Positions 33,749 to 46,377 are shown, counted from the stretch's first letter. The stretch is DNA of 64,000 bases from Sepiola atlantica (GCA_963556195.1 OY744525.1:79466344-79530343); one strand, 5' to 3'. The notes: generated by a model from the sequence alone, not told the origin. Program-made: numbers and translations.

Positions 33749-35050
33749 TAATCATGACAGAAACAAATATACTTTCACATCAAACAATACATACACACAT
33801 TTACTACATTATATTTACATCATGTAGATGTTCACTGACAAAATAATAGCCAATTAAATTCTATTGCAAAATCATTATGGTTAGAAAATGTTAGAATAGC
33901 TAATCAAATCAGATTCATTTTTAGTAATGTTGTCTTCTAAGAATAACTTTTAATTAACATTCATCAGAAGAGTAACGTTGGAATTTAAGTAAAATTGCAT
34001 ATGACAACACGGTGATAGATTTGATGAAATCCTTATAATGTTAAGAGAATAAGCAAATAAGTATAATTCAAGATTATAATGCAGTTATGTTAGTACATAT
34101 TAGCACAAAGAAGATGATCAACAAAATTCAAAAACAAATGAATAAACTATAAGGTTTACTATGTAATTTGTGGATGAAAAAGATTTTGTATACTAAGATC
34201 TTTACTTAATTATATACTTATAAGAATGTTTTTTTTTCTAGAAAATCAAAGATATATTCTTAATCAATTCTTCTACCAAAAAAGACACATTTTTTTTCAT
34301 ATCCATAAATTAGAAATCTTATAGAAATAAAAACTTCTAAGACAAAATATTCATTAGTTATTCTGTCAAAAGATACCTTCAAATTAAAACAAAGAATAAA
34401 TAAAAAATATCAACTATTCACGGCATCATATTCTTCAATCATAGCTATTAGATAAAACCAAATATTAATATTGTGTACATATATGGGGTAATAATAATAA
34501 AATATAAATATATTAAAAATACTCTTCATAACTTACTAATGAAAATTTATAATTTTATTCATAATTTTTATAAATATCTAAAAAAGAAAACCATTTAATT
34601 ATTAACAAACAAAATATTGGTTATAGATCAGTATGCACATAAATAAATGAATCACACACACACACACACATTCATATAAGTGTTTAAAATTTATGGACAT
34701 GAATAAGGGTTCTGAACAGATTATATCAGTATGTGTGTAAATTTAAATATTCAGCAAGACCAAACAAAATAATTTAACATCATTATGCATTTTTTTTTCT
34801 AAGAATGAAAAGGAAAGAATCTAGAAAGAAAAAGATAGAGAGAACAATGTAGATCATATAGGACGAATATGCTCACAAGAATATTGCATTCTGGTAACAA
34901 AGGCACAAAGTATTAAAATAAAAATTGTAATTAAACAAATTCAATTCTATATTGTCATCTGTTATCTGAGAAATGAAAAATAAATTTTAAAACGATTATA
35001 TGGAGAAATTAAGTAAAATAAATTTCAATTCAAAAATGAAGTATAAATGT
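33749..35050. other. Pcdh-A 3'UTR/flank and spacer to P2
   Basis: AT-rich, no second gene. The AATAAA at 34141-34146 sits in a context shared with 10822 and 50539 and is the best candidate for the distal poly(A) signal. A conserved block at about 34800-34915 (TCACAAGAATATTGCATTCT) precedes P2, as it does the other promoter blocks. A short CA run lies at 34654-34669. Confidence 0.55.
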
Positions 35051-35054
35051 GAAT

Positions 35055-35289
35055 ATCGAATGGGGTAGTGGCATTATAGGCATTCTATTTAACAATGTCA
35101 ACATCCTCCTTCCTCTAGTGAATGTAACCATTACACATACTACATACTTCTTAGGACTACTACTACTTTTCGACACTTCTAGACACAACTTCACTTTTAA
35201 GTTTTATCTCACTTATTGGATGTCATTATAAGTTAATTGCCACTGGACAATAGATCTTGACAATAATTATATTGAAAATTCTAACAAAG
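35055..35289 (+). promoter_or_regulatory. P2: conserved promoter and noncoding first exon block for Pcdh-B
   Basis: Same arrangement as P1. A CATCCTCCTTCCTCTAG phrase is followed by the invariant 24-base stretch at 35143-35166, then ACTTTTAAGTTTTATCT-like sequence, CCACTGGACAATAG, and AACAAAG ahead of the donor GTAAGAATAAC (intron from 35290). The acceptor partner would be CTTCCTCCAG ending at 43877, giving an 8.6-kb 5'UTR intron enlarged by mobile elements. Confidence 0.65.
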
Positions 35290-36012
35290 GTAAGAATAAC
35301 TTATTTTTCTAGTTTCTTTTCAGCAAAAAAACACATCTTATAAAAAAAAATTGTTTAAATCTGACACACTTATTATTTCTCGTAGATAACATGGTGGATT
35401 TTGATAAATCATGTACGAGCAATAAGTTTGTAAAAAAAAATATTTAAATCATAAAAACCTTCTAAAATATAATTTATTTAATTTAGATATACTTTTCAAA
35501 GAAATTTTACTCAACAATATACTAAACAAATTTTATAAAATCTTTCCTCTTTCTTTGGATAGACGTCATTAAAAAACCGATATCCACCATTTTACTTTAC
35601 ATAATGTCAGTCTTTACTGTAAAAATAAACATCTATTTTATTTGATTTGTATATAAATATTTTTTTAAATAAATTTATTTTAAATATTTGAAAAAATATT
35701 TTAATGAGAAGTTGCACAAATTTAATTTTCCTGCGGTTTTTTTTTTAAATTTATTTTTTAATTCTTTATTCGGTGTAACTCAAGATCATATTTCAAATTT
35801 CACAAGTTATATGGAGTAAAATCTCCAATTCTATTTAGATTCATTTAAATAAAACAATTTTTGCAGAATTGTGAAATAAAAATGAAAATATGTAATCATA
35901 GTACCATATAGATACAAAAATTAAACTATTGTCCTATAAAGTTTTTAACCTAATATCAAAATTCCAATATAACCTTGAACAATTTTATCAATATTTTAAT
36001 AAGAAAATATCT

Positions 36013-36180
36013 TTGGGGCTGAGTGATTGACCTAATGGATAATAGAGCTGACTATGGAATCGGCACTACCAAGTTCAATTCCCCTCGCATCTGTGGTAGT
36101 CATTTACATGCTTATACTGTTGAGAAAGGTATGAAGCCACAATTTCCAACAACTATAAGTAAAACGGCAACTTGTGTTTG
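36013..36180 (+). mobile_element. tRNA-derived SINE
   Basis: GGGGCTGAGTGATTGACCTA with a later AAGTTCAATTCCCC gives tRNA-like A and B boxes about 50 bases apart (B box 36071-36084), followed by a SINE body ending near TAAAACGGCAACTTGTG. A diverged copy sits at the equivalent position upstream of Pcdh-C, and only the ends remain upstream of Pcdh-A. Confidence 0.65.
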
Positions 36181-37019
36181 ATTAATAAGATACAAAGAAT
36201 CGTTTACAATAGGTTTCGTGCTTCAGCATTAAAATGAATATAAAAAAAATGATTTGCTGTGAAGCAGAAAAAAACTGAAAATAGTCTATTTTTAAAAGAC
36301 TTTTAAAACTAAAACAGGATATTTGAAAAAATAGTTGGGAGATTATATTTTATACTTTTTGGCATTTACCAACGTTCCCACATAGGTAAGATATGACAAA
36401 TGGTTATTTTTAATGAAAGGTGAATCATGCCTTTCCATTGCTAAAGCCATTTATAAATATTCCTTTACGCCTCAGCATCCTCCCTGATTGAGAGGTACCA
36501 GAAGAGATGAGACAAATCAATACCAAGAAAAATATAAATGCACATTTGTCTTGTGTTTGTTTTTATTATCTTTCAAACAGACAACTGAAAAGATTTAAAT
36601 GTCTCCATTAAATTAGAAATATACAACCATAAGTTCAATCATCTATTTTCTATTTTGTTTTCACACATTTTTCACTATAGAAGTATGTTTTTAATTGCTT
36701 TGAAGTATTTTAGGGTCCATCTACCTTACACTTATTAAAGTGTCCCAGGGTGCCTCAGTATTATTAACCTATCCCGGCTATTGATAATCAATGTTAGTAC
36801 TCTATTTAGTAAAACGAATATATGAGAACGGATCAAAATAACCGGCCATAATTTATATTAACTGAATTTTTATATGAAATAAAAATGAAAGAACAGTAAT
36901 GTAAGGGAGATAACTCTCACAGGCATCAAATTATATGACTAATAAAAGTTTCAGCAAATGTTGATGTTTTGTAAAAAAAGAAAACTCATTCAGAAGTGAT
37001 GAAATTAGCTTATTTTATA

Positions 37020-38260
37020 ATTTTTATTATTTTTATTAGTCGGGAGTTCTCACCTGAGTCTTTATCAGTGCTCGCTCTCTGTTAACAACAGATGGTGTTC
37101 CCTGGAGTTTAAGTAACAACATGTCTCCCCAAATTTCCAGTACTCTCCACTTCTTCCGATACTCATTGCAAATCACTCTGCATTCTGGCAACAGCTATTT
37201 ACTATTGATTAATTACTGATAACGGCTTTTGGCTTTCCCTGGAATAGTCCAGAGTATCTTATTAGAGATACTGCTCAAGTATCTATTCCTATTATATAGT
37301 TTCTCCTATATAATTTGGTTTCAAAAGGCTTTGGTGTTCTACTCAGATACTCTCTTCTAATCATCACTTTCATCTGTTGATTTGAAAATGTCCAATTCCA
37401 ACATGCTCAGGTATTCGTATTCCTCATGTTCACCAAGTGTCCTCATTGCCTCTCGACTGGGCAGTTCTATACCTTCCATTGTTTCAAATTTTCCTTTCTA
37501 TTCCAAATCCCATTTCTATATCCTAGATAAAGATTCTGGTTGCATTTATTAGTGTTTCTACTTCCTTTTTTTCTCTCAAATAGTTTTAAATCACCCATAT
37601 GCATGAGATTGCTTATGTTTTCTTTGTGTTTGTAAATTTGTAACGTGTTTGCATCTCCTAAGTATGCTGTTGAGTGTCATTATTGCTATGATAAAAAGTA
37701 GTAGGGATACAGAATCTTCATGAAAAATGACTCACTGTATTCTTATTTCTGTCAAGTGTTATCCTACAGCTGTTCTTTTGCTTCATCAATAAAATTGATA
37801 TTTTTGTCAGATATTTTGTACATTTTTAAGCATTCAATTATGCATGCTTGGGGGATTGTGTTGTATACTTTCTTGTAGTTAATTCATGCTATGGCTACGT
37901 TCTTTTTTCTGGGTTTTGGTTCTTTCAGTATCTGTTTATTGATGTACTACAGATCATTTTTTTCCCCGTGTCACTTTCTGTAACCTTTTCTGTTTCAGTA
38001 GTCTGCAGTTATTAAAGGAATGGCAAATCTCTTTGCTAAGTTCTGCTGTTAAGACCTTCCACATAGTCAATAGACAGGTTATTGATCTGTAATAGCTTGG
38101 GATTGTTCCTTTTTCACTGTCTTTTTGAATTAATGTGTTGCTCCTTTTAGTCAGCCACGCCGGTATGACATTTTTGCATAGACATCTCCTTAGATTTTGT
38201 TATTGTTATTGTGGTTGTTGTGGTTGTTGTTGTTGTTGTTGTTATGTGAAGTTCCCATCT
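37020..38260 (-). mobile_element. Decayed LINE (reverse transcriptase), copy upstream of Pcdh-B
   Basis: On the minus strand a degenerate RT core is visible at about 37625-37560 (LMHMGDLKLFER, the YxDD box mutated). Flanking stretches align with the LINE at 53380-55260, for example CTCTCGACTGGGCAG at 37441 with 54546. Ends in a GTT tract at 38210-38240. Many frame breaks. It sits at the same relative place as the LINE upstream of Pcdh-C, so the insertion probably predates the gene duplication. Confidence 0.65.
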
Positions 38261-38624
38261 ATGGTGGATAATACATTATAACTATAATTTGAAAACTGAC
38301 ATCTCTTTATAAATATTTACTAAACAAAGTATTAACCTTTATTATTAATAGTTGGATTACCCATTATGTGATTTATGTATAGCCTCACAGAGAAAACCGA
38401 AAGCGATGACATCAAATGTTCATTTCTTTTTTTTAACTTATTTGCTTATTCACCTTTCTATTTTATCTTCTTTATGTATTGTTTATTTATTTAGTATGTA
38501 TTTTGTTTAAAATTTAAGTTATCTGTTTAGGTTGAAAGATACATGTCATATGGAAGGGAGATAATTGTGGTTGTATTATTAGTGGCGTCAAAGACTAGTG
38601 TCCCTTTCATGGTCACTTGATTTT

Positions 38625-38630
<6 letters not shown>

Positions 38631-38659
<29 letters not shown>
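38631..38659. repeat. (GT)n microsatellite
   Basis: Run of about 14 GT dinucleotides. Confidence 0.95.
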
Positions 38660-38661
<2 letters not shown>

Positions 38662-38767
38662 ATATTACAGGCATTAGTTTGTAAATATGTTTGATGTAGT
38701 TATTCACTTGTAATGTTATTAAGATGTTAATATACATGAATGTTTGGTGTAATAATTGTTTTAAATA

Positions 38768-38962
38768 ATGATGATATATAAATCTATGTGTTTTTCATCA
38801 TTTAAATTGTAATTTTATTTTTATGTTTCATTTAAATTGTAAATTCTTATTTTATTTAATTTGTGTAAAATTAAATAAAATAAGAATTTACAATTTAAAT
38901 GAAACATAAAAATAAAATTACAATGTAAATGATGAAAAACACATAGATTTATATATCATCAT
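38768..38962. repeat. Near-perfect 195-bp AT-rich palindrome
   Basis: The left arm ATGATGATATATAAATCTAT runs through TTTTTCATCATTTAAATTGT to a centre near 38866 (AATTTGTGTAAAATT). The right arm returns through CAATTTAAATGAAACATA to TATATATCATCAT. I saw about one mismatch outside the centre (a T/G change near 38922). The near identity of the arms suggests recent origin. Confidence 0.92.
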
Positions 38963-38965
38963 AAA

Positions 38966-39040
38966 GGTTGTGTGTGGATATTAAGGAGTGGTATTAAATA
39001 TGTTGTGTGTGGATATTAAGGAGTGGTATTAAATATGTGT
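38966..39040. repeat. 37-bp tandem duplication
   Basis: The unit GTTGTGTGTGGATATTAAGG continuing AGTGGTATTAAATATGT occurs twice back to back, directly after the palindrome. Confidence 0.93.
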
Positions 39041-39169
39041 ATAAACGTTCAGTGTAATTAGTGTATCTAATGACAAATGCAACAGTGTATTAATAAGAGA
39101 TCATAATAGGAGCTCAAGGTAGGATCTTGGTTGTGGTAAACCTAGTATATAAGGAAATAAGATAAATAT

Positions 39170-40510
39170 TATGTGAGTGTGTTACATATTAAGAATGTAG
39201 AGTTATGCCTTAATCTATTATTAATTGTTGGATTGAAGATATATTCTGTAAGCATAAGATTACCTACATTCTTTTTGGTTGCAAATATGTTGATTCTGAT
39301 GTTCTTATTGGAATCATGGCATGCGGCGAGGTTTTTGTAGAATGAGGATGTTTGTGTGTGCACGTGTTCTTTGACTCACATGTGTAAGGATCTCACTATA
39401 CTACTGATGTAGAAGCTGTTGCATTTAATGCATTGTATGTGATATGCTGCATGTGTGGTTGCACATAACCATGGTTCTTATAGAAAATTTGCTAAAGTGC
39501 AAGGCTCGTAGTTGTTAGTAGTTGTATGATTTTAGATAATTATTGTCATAGTGTTGGCTCGAAGCTCGGCAGTTATGTCTAAATCCTCTCTATGTATGGC
39601 CTTTCAGATAGCTGATGTGATCCGGTCACTGAAGTGTCGTAGCTTCAGGAATCAGGTATTAGAGAGAGTATGCCAGGTCTGTTTTAATGGATCTTGAGGT
39701 GATCTCTGGTGGGTGTAAAATATCCATTTAGCTCTAGAATTTGGCGGAAATGTTTAATATCGATGGTTTTAGCTGCCACTAATTAAATTTGATCTCATTT
39801 GTGGAATATCCTATTTTGACTTGAGGAGGGAGGGCTGCTTTGTAGTACATGAAAATGTCTCTACAAGTGATTTTCCTGTAAAGTTTTGTATATATATCTC
39901 TTTCCTTAGTGATATTGAGGTTGAAGTCTTGTAGTGAAAGGGATCCAGAGATATTGGAGTATTCAATGGTGAATTCTGTATGTGGGTTAGTGTTTGAGAA
40001 TGTCATGAAATTATGTTGGCCTCTTCACAAGATAACGTCAAGATGAGGATGTTATCTATGTATCTTATGAAGAAGATGTTTGGAGTGTCGAGTGCATGAT
40101 GATTGAGTCTAGCCATGTGTTTGATTGCAAGTAGTCATGAGAGGCTGAATCTCATATGTAAACCGGTTATCTGTTTGTAGGTGGGTTGTACTGTCAACTA
40201 TTATGCATAATAGTTTGTGTATGTTTGGGGAAGGTGGGGAGTAAAGGCTTTAGTAGTTAGGAGAGGAGCAAGGAGGTTTTGTAGAGGCGTACCTCTATGC
40301 TGGAAACTCTGGGTCTGATTTGTGTGGTGGTGTTGGTTTTGTGGGGTTTGATGAGGTAGTATAAGGTGGGAAGTTTACTGTTTCTTGTAGTGAGACGTTT
40401 GTTTGTATTTGTTGGGGGGGGGGGTCTTTCTTTTGCATATCTGAGTCCAAGCTGTGTTAATGTGGTTTTGGATTTATGTATTGGAGATATGAATATTAGG
40501 TGCATAGTGT
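39170..40510 (-). mobile_element. Decayed Penelope-like retroelement (RT and GIY-YIG endonuclease)
   Basis: Read on the minus strand: an RT start with LPTLYYLIKPHKTN and a RPRVSSIE motif (about 40395-40290), the RT catalytic box as FFIRYIDNILIL (about 40072-40035; second Asp of YxDD is Asn), then SLQDFNLNITKE and KLYRKITCRDIFMYY (about 39935-39840). Downstream (about 39450-39290) a Cys/Tyr-containing stretch CIKCNSFYISSI, then VKEHVHTQTS, resembles the GIY-YIG-type nuclease that follows RT in Penelope elements. Stops and frame changes break it. The order RT then nuclease supports the class; exact ends were not found. Confidence 0.65.
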
Positions 40511-40727
40511 TTCGTTGCTGAAGTGTTTTAGTGGAAGGTTGAATTAATTAACTATTAATATATATAACGGCTCTATATATAAACTTTTTTCTGGGTATCA
40601 GGGTACCTAAGAGGTGTGATAACCCACCTATGACCCCACTTTGGACAATCTGCATAGGTAAATTATTCCTACTATATTGCCTTTTATTAATTGTAATAGT
40701 CTAAAAATAGACAGGCATACATATCCC

Positions 40728-40837
40728 GGTACTTTCACAGATTAGTTCCCACGCTAACTTTGACTCTAACCCTAAACCCCACCCTGACCCTAACGACGGG
40801 GTCAAAATTAGTGTGGGTCCTAATCTATGAAAGCACC
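40728..40837. mobile_element. ~110-bp MITE-like inverted repeat
   Basis: GGTACTTTCACAGATTAGTT with CCCACGCTAACTTTGAC is mirrored by GTCAAAATTAGTGTGGG with TCCTAATCTATGAAAGCACC. The arms are about 38 bases with a few mismatches. The loop is made of TAACCCTAAACCCC and CCTGACCCTAAC repeats that look telomere-like but are short and irregular. Confidence 0.65.
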
Positions 40838-41817
40838 CATATCTCATATGAGTAGAGATTATTATTATTGTTGTAAATAATGTAAGGTAAATGTAAACCA
40901 TTTAACTCTAAATAAACTTTGTCAAATGATTCTTCTCAAGGTTACAGTTGATAAAAACAGTTATAATTAGAAGGTTGATGTCAGATACACTCTATACAAT
41001 CTTCAAATTTACTAATAAAAGAAAAAGTTTTAAGAGCATTTAAAAGGAATATGATGTTGAAAAATAAGTATCTGTTGGGTAAAACATCTTTCTTTTATTA
41101 TTATGTTACAGACTTAGTAATTTACTCACATATATGAGGAAATTCATTAAGTTAGCATTTTTTACTTATTTTTAAATATATAATTCAAAATATTTGAATT
41201 TGATGTCTAAATTGAAATCAGTAGAAGTTAATAACTTGAGCAGTTTATTATATTTCTTAATAAACCAGGAATCAAACATGTGTTCCTCTTGTAAATTAGG
41301 TGCTTTCAAAATAGTTGATGTAACTATTTGGTGTCAAGATGATTCTGGAATAGCTGGCAATTTCGGCAGGCTGAACTTTGATATCCTTACAAGAATAATT
41401 AAGGTTTTAAAGGCATAATTTGGGACCTTATGTCACTGTGTTTGCATTGTTGGTACCTTGGAAGATCTCTGAGTTGAATGATACAAAGATATTACACTTC
41501 AGATATATGTTTCATGATCGTTCACACAAGGGGTTATCTTGTGTTGATACCACATTATATTTATCAAAGATATTATACCATATTTTCTAAGATTTTTTAA
41601 TTTTGAAACATTAGAACTATTATCTTATTTAGATATTAATACTGCTGTTATTATCTGTGTTGATTTTATTAAAATACATCCTGTCAATAGTATGCACCAT
41701 TAACATGCAATGTTTATTATATATGTAGAAAGAAATAGCCATTATCAGAGTAAATACAATGTTTAATTTATATAATGATTGTAAAAAGTAGGTTTTAATA
41801 AGTAATTACCTGATATA

Positions 41818-43657
41818 CACGTGCTGGTCAAAAAAATAGAACATATGTATAAAACTGTAAAAATCATTCCGTTTGAGATAATTTTCGGCTTTTAAATTGT
41901 GTAGGCAAAATATTCTATATGTAAATAACAATTACAACTATTGTTAATCATTTGTAATATTTGCATATGTCAGACTTTATTGTCACAGAGTAGTTTATTG
42001 TCACATTGGGAAATTCAGCGTTTCAATTTAATAGAACATTATTCGTTGAGTAATCTTAAACTCAAAAAAATTATGTGTTTAAAAAGATTTTGCAAGTAAT
42101 TTAATCATAATCTCTCATTATGGGTCGCTCTAAAGACATATCTATGTTTGAGAAGCAGCGAATGTTCGATTTGCGGGAAGTAGGAAAGACGCACATGGAA
42201 ATCGCAACCAAGGTCGGCTGTTTAAAATCGGTAGTGACCAAAGTGCTCCAGAAAGATGTTAAGGGTGTTTCCAACAGCAATTGCAAGAAATGCGGACGAA
42301 AGAAAAGCACCACTGAAAGACAAGACCGGGCACTGGACAAGGTGGCAAAGAAAAGTCGATTCCAGTCAACAAGCCACATTACTAAAAGTGGAAACAGGCT
42401 TCTGGTGCCGACGTTTCACGAAGCACTACCTACCGAAGGCTCCGGCAACTGGGATACCAAAATCGTATAGCTGCCACCAAACCGCTCCTTAACAAAAATC
42501 AGATGTTGAAGAGGCTACGATGGGCAACTGGTCATCAAACCTGGACTACAGACGAATGGCGGCGTGTGATCTTTTCAGATGAGTCTCGATTTTGTATTTC
42601 TTTCGGCGACCAAGGGCCACGTGTTTGGCGAAGATCCACGGAACGGTATAACCAAGAATGCGTCAAGAAGTCTGTGAAGTTCCCGCAGTCTTGCATGGTT
42701 TTGGGCTGTATGAGTTCTAAGGATGTTGGTAATTTCTGCTTCATCAAAGGAAATGTAAACGCAACAGTGTACCAAGATATCATGGAAGCTAATTTACTGT
42801 AAGTGCTGGATAATCAGTTTGACAGTGACGCCACATACATCATTTTTCAACATGACTTGGCACCGACACATTCTGCCAAGTCCACAACTTCCTGGCTCCG
42901 AGAACAATCGATCCCTGTTCTTGAATGGCCGGCGAACTCGCCAGATTTGAACGTTATTGAAGCCTTGTGGGATCAGATGAAGAGGAAGCTTCGCAAAGAA
43001 AAACCTACTACCCTTGCAGCCATGAATATTGCAATACAGAACACATGGGATTCGGTGCCTACACAGATTTGCGAGAAGCTTGTTGATTCCATGCCCGGCG
43101 AATTGATGCTGTTATCAAGGCAAAAGGTGCTGCTACTAAATATTGATTATTTTTTATCTGTATTTAAGTTAATAAAAAAAACTATTTTGTTTTCTTAGCT
43201 GTCTTGTTCTATTATTTTGAAACGCGAAATATTGAAAAACTGACATTGCAATTGATATGAAAAAAAGTTTCTATCGTAAACCAACTATTTCAGTTAGTTT
43301 AGCATTATAGGAATATTTTAGCACCAATTACATCTCACAGATTGTCCTCAATAAGAATGAGAGATTATGATTAAATTACTTGCAAAATCTTTTTAAACAC
43401 ATAAATTTTTTGAGTTTGAGATTACTCAACGAATAATGTTCTATTAAATTGAAACGTTGAATTTCCTAATGTGACACTAAACTACTCTGTGACAATCAAG
43501 TCTGATATATGCAAATATGACAAATGATTAAAAATAGTTGTAATTGTTATTTACATATAGAATATTTCGCCTACACAATTTAAAAGCCGAAAATTATCTC
43601 AAACGGAATGATTTTTACAGTTTTATACATATGTTCTATTTTTTGGACCAGCACGAG
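41818..43657 (+). mobile_element. Tc1-family transposon with ~300-bp terminal inverted repeats
   Basis: Flanked by TA at 41816-41817 and 43658-43659. The left end CACGTGCTGGTCAAAAAAAT and right end (in inverse CTCGTGCTGGTCCAAAAAAT) start inverted repeats that stay alignable for about 300 bases (to about 42120 and from about 43356), far longer than the tens of bases usual in Tc1 itself. Between them lies one degenerate transposase gene. The right end lies 220 bases upstream of the Pcdh-B exon 1 acceptor. Confidence 0.9.
42120..43198 (+). pseudogene. Tc1-type transposase, broken
   Basis: DDE transposase that would cut and paste the surrounding element at TA. The N-terminus has a helix-turn-helix region (EKQRMFDLREVGKTHMEIA, VGCLKSVVTKVL). 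The catalytic triad is readable as D in IFSDESRF (about 42566), D in IFQHDLAPTH (about 42856) and E in LNVIEALWD (about 42962), with 34 residues between the second D and E, i.e. DD34E. At least two frame changes in 42350-42500 and a TAA at 42800-42802 interrupt it. ATG at 42120 lies just inside the left inverted repeat. Confidence 0.88.
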
Positions 43658-43902
43658 TATTTGATTTCTAATTTTAGTTTGATTTTTATATCTTTTTGTA
43701 TAGATTTTATGATAAAGTTTTCTTCATATTTACTCATGAAACTATTATAATACTTGCCTTCAGAAAGTGCATACATTTCCTAGGGATGATAATATAGGTT
43801 GTCTTAAAATGTATACATATTTAAGGAAGTGAGTAAAGAAATTATTATATTTTGATATATTTTCTTTCTTCCTCCAGGTGATAAGCTTAATTGACAAAAA
43901 AA

Positions 43903-46290
43903 ATGTTGATATGGACTCTAGTGTTTTTGTCTGTTCTGCCCTTTTGCATCAGTGTAGACTTGACTTACACTGTAGAGGAAGGAAAGAGTCCAGGTGCCTA
44001 CATTGGAGACATTGCTGCAGACTCTAAAGTAATGGAGGATATCCCCCACCAAGACAAGAAACTTATCACATTCAGCCAGTTAAAAAGTAAGACTGGAAGT
44101 TCCCAATATTTCCGAGTATCCAAGAAAACAGGCAAACTTTATGCAACAATAACATTGGATGCAGAAGCAATGTGTAAACGTAATGAACAATGCTTTCAAC
44201 TAATTGATGTAGCTGTTCGTAAAAGGGGTTCTTCAATGAGGATTTTAGAAATCAAAGTCATCATAAAAGATATCAATGACCACAAACCAGAATTTCCAGA
44301 AAAACAAATAAACATTGAATTTGATGAAAATGTTGGCATAGGAACCAAAATAATTCCCAATGCCAATGACAAAGACATTGGATTACTGAATGCAAAAATT
44401 AACTATGAGCTGAAAAAGATGAAAAATGAACCATTCTCCTTGTATCTTGTTTCAGCTATTGAAGGAATATCACAGCTTGGAATAAAATTAGAAGAAAGAT
44501 TAGACAGAGAAACAAAAGATTCTTATGTTGTACAAGTTGTGGCTAAAGATGCAGGAACTCCTCCAAAACAAAGTATATTGAATGTTCATATCTCAGTCAA
44601 TGATGTAAATGATAATTTTCCAGTATTTTCTGAGAAAATGTACAACATTTCAATAAAGAATGAAGAAAGTAAAGTCACACCGATTGCTATTTTATCGGCA
44701 ACTGATTTGGATTCAGAAAAAAACGGAAGAGTCTCCTATCACTGGAGTCATCAAACATCAGAAAAGGCAAAAAGTTTCTTTGAATTAATAGAAACAACTG
44801 GGCAGATCTTTTTACAGAAAAAGTTCAACTCAGATGAAGAAATAATACATAAATTATATGTAAAAGCTGTGGATGGAGGACTCCCACCACTAAGTTCATT
44901 GACCATTGTTTATATAAATGTGATAAGTCAAGTAAACAATGCTCCAACTATTGATGTAAATTTTGTGGTTGAATCAGATGACAACAAAGTTCAAATTTCT
45001 GAAGGGAACAAAATTGGTATTTTTATTGCATATGTGAAAGTAATAGACAATGATGAAGGACAAAATGGAGATGTCACTTGTCACCTTCATCATGATAAAT
45101 TTCAGCTTCAAAATTTAGGTACAAAGAAATATGAAGTGACACTGAAGAATCCTCTTGACAGAGAGAAAGAAGAGCACCATGATGTTGTGATCAGTTGTCA
45201 AGATAAAGGCTCTCCTCCTCTTCATAGTAACAACAAATTCTCCATTCAAGTGATGGACATCAATGATGTAAGGCCACAATTTACAAAAGACACATTTAAA
45301 TTCTTCATTGATGAGAATCTAAACTCCAGAATTACTCTTGGCTACATCAATGCCACTGATCAAGACTTGGGAGATGGAGGAAAACTAACATATTCTCTCA
45401 TCACCAATAACAACAAACACTTCTTACCTTTCAAAATGACCACAAATGGATTACTATCAGCAATTATGTCTCTTGATCATGAGTTTCAACATACTTATCA
45501 CTTCAAGGTGTTTGTGAAAGACAATGGAACACCATCTCTCAATAACTCAGTCAATGTGATTGTTGAGGTCACTGATAAAAATGATAATGCTCCATATTTT
45601 ACATTTCCCAGTGTTAAACCTTACAATCTACATGTCACATATTACCCTGATGCCAGAAACAAGAACATCACACAGATAAAGGCAGCAGACAGTGATAGTC
45701 AAGAGAATGCATTTCTAAAATATCAAATAATCAGAGGCAATGACAAACAGATGTTCACCATCAACCAGTACACTGGCTTCTTAGCTTTCAATAGACAACT
45801 CAGCCAACAAAATGCTGGCTCCTATCAGCTGGACATTGTTGTCAAGGATAGTGGTAGGCCAGTTCTATCAGCAACAACTACTCTCTTTTTAACACTCACT
45901 ATCAGCAACAACACATCAGAAATGTTAAATGTTGTTCAGCTTCACACTGAAGAGAAGGTGCATCTTAATCTTGTCATTATTATTACAGTCATAGCAGTCA
46001 CAATAGCTGTCTTCATTACAGCTTCATTATCAATCTGCATCATTCGATGTAATGGTCGATCAAATGTGGCCTATGCCCAAGCACTTGATCCTTCCAATAG
46101 ATATGTTGGTGAACAGAGACAACTCATTGCTCCTTCTTACCCAGGAAACACTTGGCCTCATCCTGCTCAACCTTTACCAATAAACCAAACACCACCTACA
46201 AATACTCCCATGACAACATCAAGAAGACAACTAACTTCTGCAGATAGACTTCCACAAAAATCACAACCACTAACTGATATTCCATCACAA
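43903..46290 (+). CDS. Pcdh-B protocadherin, exon 1 (ectodomain, membrane segment, proximal tail)
   Basis: Paralog of Pcdh-A with the same plan: signal peptide 1-17, six cadherin repeats (EC1 from about 19, EC6 to about 681), membrane helix about 689-715, proximal tail to 796. EC1 has the Cx5C loop (CKRNEQC, 91-97). The splice acceptor CTTCCTCCAG ends at 43877, and the codon used as start in the two sister genes is GTG here, with an A-run shifting frame. The first usable ATG is therefore 43903, which aligns with residue 9 of the sisters and still leaves a good signal peptide (MLIWTLVFLSVLPFCIS). One codon is missing in EC2 (GTKIIPNAND against GTKVIIPNAND). Phase-0 donor CAA|GTAAGT. Joins 47635-47758 and 49304-49455 to make 887 aa. 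Confidence 0.92.
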
Positions 46291-46377
46291 GTAAGTAATC
46301 TTGATGTCCTTTTTCTATTTGATGAATGTTTATCAAAATTGTTATATCTGATAAATTATTTTCAAACATTTTAAGAC

